Of a stretch of DNA of 5,162 nt, positions 1-5,162 are shown one piece after another. Within the stretch, counting starts at the first letter, position 1. Every line of letters starts with the position of its first letter. Source of the stretch: an uncultured bacterium (lineage in GTDB: Bacteria > Patescibacteriota > Saccharimonadia > Saccharimonadales > CAIOMD01); the NCBI GenBank assembly GCA_903880655.1, contig CAIRQE010000075.1, forward strand, positions 1-5,162, read 5' to 3'. Below the pieces are notes generated by a model. The model searched no databases. It was not told the DNA's origin and saw only the letters and a program-made list of their open reading frames with translations. The translations under genes and the position numbers were made by a program.

Positions 1-1067
1 GCTTTTCTAATGGCATCTCCATTTTCTGAATAGGTCTCGTCATCTGTCAGATAGATATAATCCGCAAACTTAGCGGCAACTTCCCCCATTGGAACTCTCT
101 TAGTGGTATCGCGATCCCCGGTTGCCCCAAAGACAATTCGTACGCTACTACTCGAGATAGTACGTGCAGCCTTTAAGACATTTTCCAGCGCATCGGGTGT
201 GTGGGCATAATCTACGAGTACCGCAAAGTTTTGGCCTTCAAAAACGGGCTCCATTCTGCCGGGTACAACTGGAAGACGCGCTACTGCTTCTTCAATAACT
301 TCCTTATTGCAACCCATCGACTGACAAATAGTTGCCGCCATGGCAATGTTATAGGCATTAAAATGCCCCACAGCTTTCGAAGTCAGCGCTAAGATTCCCT
401 TGGCACTTATAAGATTAAAACTCATTCCAGTAGGGAGTAGCTGTAGATCCTTGATTTGGTAATTAGCGCTTCCCTCTCCTATGGTGATGAGCTTGTTCTT
501 AACTTTCTTTGCAAAGAAACTGAACCATTCATCATCGGCATTTAATACGACGGTCCTGGGAGAGAAGTCGGTAATAATCCGGGCTTTGGCACTTGCGTAG
601 TTCTCCATCGTGCCGTGGTAATCAAGATGATCCTGCGACAAGTTGGTGATTGCTACAATTTCGAGCGGTACTCCACTAATTCGATACTGATCAAGCGCAT
701 GAGAGGTGATTTCCAGAATTACCCATTCTACTTTTTTGCGCTTAGCTTCAGAAAAGAATTTCTGAACAGACCAAGCGCTCGCTACCGTCATGTGGCTTCG
801 ATTAGGGGTTTGTTTCCCCAAGATTTCGCTATATGCCGTTGTGTACAGTGCAGTTCTTTTACCTGAACTTTTAATAATTTCATTTACAAACGAACAGGTA
901 GATGTTTTCCCGTTTGTGCCCGTAATACCAATCACCCGCATACCAGAAGCTGGGGATCGAAATACCGCCGATGCAAAATGGGCTTTATTTAATCTAAAGG
1001 CCTGTTCTAATTCTCTTTTTTTGGTCGCAGGCAATGCCTTTTTGATAACCCGTTTTACATAACTCAT
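1..1067 (-). CDS. murE: MurE-type Mur ligase (UDP-MurNAc-tripeptide synthetase family), C-terminus cut by window edge
   Basis: Probable cytoplasmic ATP-dependent ligase adding the third stem amino acid to UDP-MurNAc-L-Ala-D-Glu in peptidoglycan precursor synthesis. The ATG at 1067 opens 355 codons that run off the left edge. Visible motifs: P-loop GTNGKTS (residues 50-56); LEITSHALDQYRISG (118-132); TNLSQDHLDYHG (141-152); YASAKAR (157-163), where K161 matches the carbamylated lysine of Mur ligases; GHFNAYN (234-240); PGRME (269-273); VDYAHTPDALE (285-295); FGATGDRDTTKR (313-324). These follow MurE order and spacing. Only about 43 residues precede the ATP-binding domain, so the usual N-terminal UDP-binding domain (roughly 90 residues in E. 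coli) is absent. The position of the meso-DAP motif DNPR reads DETY (343-346), so the amino acid added cannot be assigned. No in-frame ATG/GTG/TTG start and no good Shine-Dalgarno lies just upstream. It is divergent from tsaD. Family assignment is firm; exact substrate is not. Alternative: another MurE-like ligase such as a MurT relative, but the HTPDALE and DHLDYHG blocks favour MurE. Confidence 0.93.
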   Translation of the reverse strand, partial: MSYVKRVIKKALPATKKRELEQAFRLNKAHFASAVFRSPASGMRVIGITGTNGKTSTCSFVNEIIKSSGKRTALYTTAYSEILGKQTPNRSHMTVASAWSVQKFFSEAKRKKVEWVILEITSHALDQYRISGVPLEIVAITNLSQDHLDYHGTMENYASAKARIITDFSPRTVVLNADDEWFSFFAKKVKNKLITIGEGSANYQIKDLQLLPTGMSFNLISAKGILALTSKAVGHFNAYNIAMAATICQSMGCNKEVIEEAVARLPVVPGRMEPVFEGQNFAVLVDYAHTPDALENVLKAARTISSSSVRIVFGATGDRDTTKRVPMGEVAAKFADYIYLTDDETYSENGDAIRK

Positions 1068-1075
1068 ACCATCCC

Positions 1076-1105
1076 ATAATACCCTATTTTTAGGTGCTAT
1101 GTTAC
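1076..1105 (-). promoter_or_regulatory. Candidate promoter of the Mur ligase gene
   Basis: Reading the minus strand, TATTAT (1081 to 1076, 5/6 match to the sigma-70 -10 box) lies 18 bp downstream of GTAACA (1105 to 1100, 4/6 match to TTGACA). A start 6-8 bases after the -10 would fall near 1069, within about two bases of the ATG at 1067, so the message would be leaderless or nearly so. This agrees with the lack of a clear Shine-Dalgarno. The assignment rests only on matches to consensus. The -35 element overlaps the candidate -10 of tsaD on the other strand. Confidence 0.4.
1095..1103 (+). promoter_or_regulatory. Candidate extended -10 promoter of tsaD
   Basis: TGC followed by TATGTT (1098-1103) has the form of an extended -10 element (TGn plus a 4/6 match to TATAAT, keeping the key A2 and T6). 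There is no recognisable -35 at the usual distance. Transcription would begin near 1110, leaving about 8 bases before the ATG at 1118 and no Shine-Dalgarno. An alternative is TTTACA (1054-1059) with CATAAT (1075-1080), both 5/6 matches, but the 15-bp spacer is short. Consensus matching only. Confidence 0.32.
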
Positions 1106-1117
1106 AGTACTTTTTAT

Positions 1118-2149
1118 ATGAAAATACTCGGAATAGAGAGCAGTTGTGATGAGACAGCCGCAGCCATAGTAGAAAATGGTTCAACACTTCTGGCGCAATC
1201 AGTTGCAAGTTCAATGGACTTGCATGCTGCTTTTGGCGGTGTTGTGCCAGAGATAGCCGCTCGCAGTCACATTGAGTTTATAACACCTGTTATAGAGACG
1301 GTTTTCAATGAAAGTGGCTGCACCCGGGATGACATCGACGGCATTGCAGTTACTTATGGGGCCGGTCTTTCGGGTAGCCTCCTGGTGGGTGTATTATCGG
1401 CCCGTACCCTCGCCATTATTAAAAACAAACCGCTCTACGGCATTAATCACGTAGAGGGGCATGTTTATGCGAACTTTCTGGTGAAACCCCAACCTACCTT
1501 CCCCCTTCTCTCCTTGATCGTAAGCGGTGGCCACAGCCAATTAGTCTATTTTCGAAATCACTTCGACTATGACCTGCTTGGCCAAACAGTAGATGATGCA
1601 ATTGGTGAAGCCTTCGATAAGGTGGCGAAAATCCTAGGACTCCCCTACCCTGGCGGCCCTTCAGTTGCAAAAGCAGCGCTCGATGGAAACCCGCATGCCT
1701 TCACCTTTCCCATTGCTAAGCTTGATAGTCCATATAATTTTAGCTTCTCAGGCCTCAAAACAGCCGTTCTAAGGACTGCTCAAGCTGCTGTAGGTGCAGA
1801 TTATCGTCTCCCCTCATTTGAGCTGCCTGAGCGCCTCACAGAAGCTCAAAAAAGAGATTTAGCTGCTAGCTTTCAATACACCGCCATAAAAACAGTGGTA
1901 GATAAAACCCTTAAAGCATTCAACGAACTCCATCCCACCTCTGTTGTTATTGCTGGTGGAGTTGCAGCCAACCAAGAATTACGCACCCAACTCACGTCAG
2001 CTATCCCCCTACCTATCGACTATGCTCCAATCGATTTATGTACTGATAACGGTGCCATGATTGCCACCCTTGGCTGCATTAAAGCGATGCAGCATGCCGA
2101 AACAGCAGATCCTTATACGCTGGCTATCGCACCAAATCTCAAAATGTAG
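1118..2149 (+). CDS. tsaD: tRNA N6-adenosine threonylcarbamoyltransferase, catalytic subunit TsaD (Kae1/Gcp family)
   Basis: Transfers the threonylcarbamoyl group from threonylcarbamoyl-AMP to A37 of tRNAs reading ANN codons (t6A), normally with TsaB and TsaE, in the cytoplasm; those partners are not in the window. The 343-residue product is near normal family length and opens with the classic MKILGIESSCDETAAAIVE. HVEGH (111-115) supplies the two metal-binding histidines, at the same numbers as in E. coli. VSGGHS (135-140), DDAIGEAFDKVAK (159-171), PGGP (178-181), FSFSGLKT (208-215), AGGVAAN (279-285) and CTDNGAMIA (308-316, third metal ligand D310) complete the ASKHA fold signature. Nothing catalytic is missing. 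I chose the ATG at 1118 because family members begin there; an in-frame GTG at 1094 would add eight residues (LCYSTFY after the start) with no conserved character. No Shine-Dalgarno is visible. Relative to E. coli as I recall it, about 14 extra residues lie between K214 and A249. Confidence 0.97.
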   Translation: MKILGIESSCDETAAAIVENGSTLLAQSVASSMDLHAAFGGVVPEIAARSHIEFITPVIETVFNESGCTRDDIDGIAVTYGAGLSGSLLVGVLSARTLAIIKNKPLYGINHVEGHVYANFLVKPQPTFPLLSLIVSGGHSQLVYFRNHFDYDLLGQTVDDAIGEAFDKVAKILGLPYPGGPSVAKAALDGNPHAFTFPIAKLDSPYNFSFSGLKTAVLRTAQAAVGADYRLPSFELPERLTEAQKRDLAASFQYTAIKTVVDKTLKAFNELHPTSVVIAGGVAANQELRTQLTSAIPLPIDYAPIDLCTDNGAMIATLGCIKAMQHAETADPYTLAIAPNLKM

Positions 2150-2151
2150 TT

Positions 2152-2190
2152 TTGTCATATCCGTTGTAACAGGTAAAATAGGGGTATAGT
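2152..2190 (+). promoter_or_regulatory. Candidate promoter region of valS (two overlapping possibilities)
   Basis: The 84-bp gap after tsaD holds two plausible sigma-70-type pairs. One is TTGTCA (2152-2157, 5/6) with TAAAAT (2174-2179, 5/6) and a 16-bp spacer. The other is TTGTAA (2164-2169, 4/6) with TATAGT (2185-2190, 5/6) and a 15-bp spacer. Either would give a leader of roughly 35-45 bases containing the ribosome-binding site. Read-through from tsaD is equally possible, because no terminator separates the genes. No T-box or other recognised leader structure fits in this space. Confidence 0.4.
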
Positions 2191-2220
2191 TAAAAACCTT
2201 TCACGTGGGAAAAGAATAAC

Positions 2221-2226
2221 AGGAGA
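2221..2226 (+). promoter_or_regulatory. Ribosome-binding site fixing the valS GTG start
   Basis: AGGAGA lies seven bases before the GTG at 2234, a near-ideal Shine-Dalgarno and spacing. It decides the start: upstream in this frame there is no ATG, GTG or TTG before a stop (TAA at 2174-2176), and the next internal methionine (residue 55) lies after the HIGH motif, so starting there would remove the active site. Confidence 0.85.
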
Positions 2227-2233
2227 AAAACGA

Positions 2234-4762
2234 GTGGCCCTTGATACGGTATACGAACCCCAAAAACACGAAGCTGCCATTTACCGGCTATGGGAAGAAA
2301 ATAATCTTTTCGCTCCAACTGAAAAAGGCGAGCCCTTCAGTATTGTGTTACCTTTGCCAAATGCAAACGCAAGCCTACACATAGGTCACACCCTTATGTT
2401 TGCGATTCAAGATGTTATGGCTCGCTACTACCGAATGCAGGGAAGATCTGTTTTATGGGTACCCGGTGCTGACCATGCTGGATTCGAAACACAGGTTGTC
2501 TATGAAAAACAACTTGCCAAAGAAGGGAAGAGTCGTTTTGACTTTTCACGTGAGGAATTGTTTGAGCAGATTTGGGACTTTGTAGCAAAGAATAAAGAAG
2601 TCTTTGCGTCACAATTTCGAGAACTCGGCGCAAGCCTTGACTGGGATCACTTTACTTTTTCATTAGATAAAAAAGTCGTCGATTCATCCTACAAAATGTT
2701 TAAAAAAATGTGGGACGAGCAGTATATCTACAGAGGTGAAAGGCTTGTTAACTACTGTACTGTTCACCGAACAGGTTTTGCAGATATTGAAGTGTTGCAC
2801 GAAGATAGGACAAGTCCACTTTACTACTTAAAATATGGTCCATTTGAGCTCGCAACAACTCGACCGGAAACTATCTATGGCGATACTGCAGTAGCAGTAC
2901 ATCCAGACGATGAACGCTACAAAAAGCTCGTAAATACCGTTGTTACAATCGAGGGTCCAAGCGGTCCATTTGAAGTGCGCGTAGTTGCTGATGAAATGGT
3001 TGATCGTACTTTTGGTACGGGAGTGGTGAAGATAACTCCTGCCCATGACTTCAATGATTACGAAGTGGCTGGAAGACATAACCTTCCGCACGTAAGAGTG
3101 ATAAACCATGACGGAACCATGAACCATCTAGCCAAAGAGTTTGAGGGACTAACAGTTGCCAAAGCGCGCGCTGCAGTTGCCAAGAAACTCGACGAAAAAG
3201 GCTTGCTCGTTAAAGTTGATGAGGCCTACAAGAACAGGGTAGGGACGTGCTATAAATGTGGGTCTGTCATTGAGCCAATGTTGCTTGATCAATGGTTTAT
3301 AGATATGCAGAAATTAGCTGCGCCAGCCATCCGGGCATTAAAGGCTAAAAAGATTACTTTTTATCCTGCGGCAAAAGCAGATCAAGTTTTAGCATATCTA
3401 GAATCGATTAAAGACTGGAATATTAGTAGGCAAATAGCCTGGGGCATTCCTATACCAGCATTTCAAAATGTTGCCGACAGTGATGATTGGATTTTTAATA
3501 CAGAAGTAGACAAAGAAGAATTGGTTATTGACGGCAAAACCTACCGTCGCGACCCTGATGTCTTCGATACCTGGTTCAGCTCAAGCCAATGGCCCTTTGT
3601 AACGCTCGATTATCCAGACAGCGACGACTTTAAGAAATTTTATCCTAATTCCGTCATGGAAACCGGCCAGGATATTTTATACCAATGGGTTGCTCGAATG
3701 ATCTGTGTTGGTACATATATGACCGGCGAAATACCCTTTAAAAACGTTTATTTACACGGCATGGTTCGCTCTGAAGACGGAAGAAAAATGAGCAAGAGCC
3801 TTGGCAATGTAATCAACCCAAAAGAAGTGCTAGAAGCCTATGGGGCTGATGCCATTCGCATGGGAATCATAGCTGGAAGAAGCGCTGGCTATAGCGCAGC
3901 CTATGCACCAGGAAAAATTATTGCAGGTCGTAATTTCTGCAATAAGCTTTGGAATATTGCACGCTACGTACAATCCCAAGAAAATACAGCGAGCGGGGAA
4001 GTGACGCCAGATTCTATTGCAGATAACTGGATCGTGAGCCGACTCAGCTTTGCGCAAAAAGAAATAAGCTTACTCATTGAAGGCTTTCGTTTCAGTGAAG
4101 CATACGAAGTGCTCTATCATTTTATTTGGAATGAAGTTGCCGACTGGTATATCGAGGCAAGCAAGGGAAGTATTAATACACCGCTGCTTGGGTATATTTT
4201 AGATAAATCACTCGAACTCGCTCATCCATTTGCACCATTCGTAACAGAGTTGATTTGGCAACAGCGCCACACGGGGAGTTTTCTGATCTCAAAGCAGACA
4301 GAACCTGTTATATCCTTTTCTAAAGAAAAAGCCCAAGCCTTTGACCGTTTGCAGGTAATCGTGATTGAAGTTCGTGCAATTACAAGTGCACTCGGGATAT
4401 CGAAGGTAGCTCTGGAGTATTCAGACAGCACCCTCATCAGTGAAAATGAAGTATTGCTAAAACAACTAGCAAAACTTGGTTCAATCAATCAAAAAACAGA
4501 GAAAAAAGGAGTCAGCCTTGCAACTTCTAGCGAGAATTGTTGGCTTGCGATTGATGACAGTGTCACGAAAAAATACATAACAAAGCTCGAGGAGCGCATC
4601 AAGAGCGCCCACCAAAACGTCACCCAACTTGAAGGCAGACTTTCTAACAAAAGCTACGTTGATCATGCGCCGGAAGCAGTGGTTGCGCAAACTCGAAATA
4701 ATCTACAAAGCGAGCAAAAAATACTCGAAACCCTCCAAAAAGAGTTAGCCAGCTTTGTCTAG
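2234..4762 (+). CDS. valS: Valyl-tRNA synthetase (class I), complete
   Basis: Charges tRNA-Val with valine using ATP and edits misactivated threonine; cytoplasmic and essential. The 842 residues are shorter than E. coli ValS (about 950) but hold every domain. The Rossmann catalytic core carries HIGH (49-52, within PNANASLHIGH) and KMSKS (518-522). The CP1 editing domain has ATTRPET (207-213) and KITPAHDFND (266-275), where K266, T268 and D275 match the known editing residues K270, T272 and D279 of Thermus ValRS. CYKCG (C339, C342) and DQWF follow. DPDVFDTWFSSSQWPF and WVARM are typical of ValRS. The anticodon-binding domain contains DNWIVSRL (from 597) and NEVADWYIE (around D637). A charged helical C-terminus (about 778-842) with LSNKSYVDHAPEAVV is the tRNA-binding coiled-coil arm that distinguishes ValRS from IleRS. 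GTG start with a strong Shine-Dalgarno; 84 bases after tsaD and probably co-expressed. Its stop is one base from that of the convergent hydrolase. The signature around HIGH departs from PPPNVTGxLHxGH. Confidence 0.97.
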   Translation: MALDTVYEPQKHEAAIYRLWEENNLFAPTEKGEPFSIVLPLPNANASLHIGHTLMFAIQDVMARYYRMQGRSVLWVPGADHAGFETQVVYEKQLAKEGKSRFDFSREELFEQIWDFVAKNKEVFASQFRELGASLDWDHFTFSLDKKVVDSSYKMFKKMWDEQYIYRGERLVNYCTVHRTGFADIEVLHEDRTSPLYYLKYGPFELATTRPETIYGDTAVAVHPDDERYKKLVNTVVTIEGPSGPFEVRVVADEMVDRTFGTGVVKITPAHDFNDYEVAGRHNLPHVRVINHDGTMNHLAKEFEGLTVAKARAAVAKKLDEKGLLVKVDEAYKNRVGTCYKCGSVIEPMLLDQWFIDMQKLAAPAIRALKAKKITFYPAAKADQVLAYLESIKDWNISRQIAWGIPIPAFQNVADSDDWIFNTEVDKEELVIDGKTYRRDPDVFDTWFSSSQWPFVTLDYPDSDDFKKFYPNSVMETGQDILYQWVARMICVGTYMTGEIPFKNVYLHGMVRSEDGRKMSKSLGNVINPKEVLEAYGADAIRMGIIAGRSAGYSAAYAPGKIIAGRNFCNKLWNIARYVQSQENTASGEVTPDSIADNWIVSRLSFAQKEISLLIEGFRFSEAYEVLYHFIWNEVADWYIEASKGSINTPLLGYILDKSLELAHPFAPFVTELIWQQRHTGSFLISKQTEPVISFSKEKAQAFDRLQVIVIEVRAITSALGISKVALEYSDSTLISENEVLLKQLAKLGSINQKTEKKGVSLATSSENCWLAIDDSVTKKYITKLEERIKSAHQNVTQLEGRLSNKSYVDHAPEAVVAQTRNNLQSEQKILETLQKELASFV

Positions 4763-4763
4763 T

Positions 4764-5162
4764 CTACTGAAGAATCTGCTCTATTCGTTCTCGGCCTTCA
4801 GCGGCATGAAAATCATCAAACCATAACACGTGCCAACCAAGTGATTCGGCGGCAGTTATATTGGTTCTACCATCATCAATAAGCAGTAATTTATCAGCGG
4901 TCATGTGGGCTAGCTCGGCTGCTTTTTGGTACATTTGCTGCTCCGGTTTAAGCATGCCAAGTTTTGACGAATCTGCGATGGCATCATAGGCAATATTAGG
5001 AAGTAGCCCTCGCTCAATCATGGCTGGAATAAATCCGGGCATATTGTTTGATATAAGACCAACCCTGAAGTGTTCTGCGACTGCTCGAACGCAATTATGC
5101 ATCTCTTCAATCGGCTCGATATTCTTTAAATAATATTCTTTCCATGACAGGGAAGGGAGGCC
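4764..5162 (-). CDS. HAD-superfamily hydrolase (subfamily IA-like), N-terminus cut by window edge
   Basis: A probable cytoplasmic phosphatase or phosphohydrolase of unknown substrate. The 132 visible residues run from the right edge to a TAG stop (4766 to 4764). The frame stays open through the edge, so the first in-frame ATG (5102) is almost certainly internal: the catalytic nucleophile motif (DxDxT/V) and cap must lie beyond 5162. Motif II is GLISNN (S38 of the fragment), motif III is LGMLKPE (K72), and motif IV is LLIDDGRTNITAAESLGW (D96, D97), all at normal HAD spacing. The LGM-KPE-xxY and DDxxxNIxxAxxLG patterns resemble the YihX/epoxide-hydrolase-like branch of subfamily IA, which includes sugar-phosphate phosphatases; that is resemblance, not a substrate assignment. 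It is convergent with valS, one base separating the stop codons, so the two do not form an operon. Confidence 0.9.
   Translation of the reverse strand, partial: GLPSLSWKEYYLKNIEPIEEMHNCVRAVAEHFRVGLISNNMPGFIPAMIERGLLPNIAYDAIADSSKLGMLKPEQQMYQKAAELAHMTADKLLLIDDGRTNITAAESLGWHVLWFDDFHAAEGRERIEQILQ

Noticed and set aside
790..1062. Plus-strand open frame of 90 codons, with smaller ones at 201-392 and 615-866
   Set aside because: They lie antisense to the well-supported Mur ligase frame, have no recognisable motifs or ribosome-binding sites, and read as shadows of it.
1094..1117. GTG at 1094 as the tsaD start
   Set aside because: It would add a non-conserved LCYSTFY stretch before the family-typical MKILGIE start and would overlap the candidate -10 element; it also has no Shine-Dalgarno.
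2197..2214. Possible hairpin around the CACGTG palindrome (2202-2207) as a terminator after tsaD
   Set aside because: The best pairing is about four base pairs with a six-base loop or G-U pairs, and no U-tract follows. It is too weak to call a terminator or an operator.
2150..2233. T-box or other riboswitch leader controlling valS
   Set aside because: The gap is only 84 bp, much shorter than a T-box leader; there is no T-box core sequence and no antiterminator/terminator pair.
2828..3127. Minus-strand open frames inside valS (also around 2415-2633, 3830-4057, 4222-4488 and 4481-4690)
   Set aside because: All are antisense to conserved ValRS domains, with no family signature and Cys/His/Ser-rich noise typical of shadow frames.
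4711..4729. Short CGAG...CTCG inverted repeat in the 3' end of valS
   Set aside because: The four-base-pair stem has a long A-rich loop inside coding sequence and no following U-tract; it is consistent with chance.
5100..5102. ATG at 5102 as the true start of the HAD hydrolase
   Set aside because: The frame is open upstream to the window edge with HAD-like sequence (SWKEYYLKNIEPIEEM), and the essential nucleophile motif is missing from a protein starting here.

Overview
The window reads as ordinary bacterial chromosome, densely packed, of moderate G+C (low-to-mid 40s % by eye), with the standard genetic code. It most likely comes from a Patescibacteria/CPR organism, possibly Candidatus Saccharibacteria. 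That is inferred from protein style: a Mur ligase without the usual N-terminal substrate domain, and a valyl-tRNA synthetase with a PNANASLHIGH active-site signature instead of the common PPPNVTGxLHxGH. I recall both as typical of CPR proteins, but I could not search to confirm it. No transposase, phage gene, CRISPR array, rRNA or tRNA is visible.

Layout from left to right. (1) Positions 1-1067, minus strand: most of a MurE-type Mur ligase, cut by the left edge so that its C-terminus is missing. (2) Positions 1068-1117: a 50-bp divergent intergenic region with candidate back-to-back promoters and very short or absent leaders. (3) Positions 1118-2149, plus strand: tsaD, the catalytic subunit for t6A37 tRNA modification. 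(4) Positions 2150-2233: an 84-bp spacer with candidate promoter elements and a strong Shine-Dalgarno. (5) Positions 2234-4762, plus strand: valS, complete, GTG start. (6) Positions 4764-5162, minus strand: the C-terminal part of a HAD-superfamily hydrolase, convergent with valS, one base between the two stop codons, running off the right edge.

Functionally, tsaD and valS are co-directional translation genes: one modifies A37 of ANN-decoding tRNAs, the other charges tRNA-Val. The Mur ligase points to peptidoglycan precursor synthesis in the cytoplasm. The HAD protein is a probable small-molecule phosphatase of unknown substrate. I found no previously undescribed system. The points most worth a second look are the domain-reduced Mur ligase with an altered third-amino-acid recognition motif, the contrast between apparently leaderless murE/tsaD and SD-led valS, and the variant ValRS signature.
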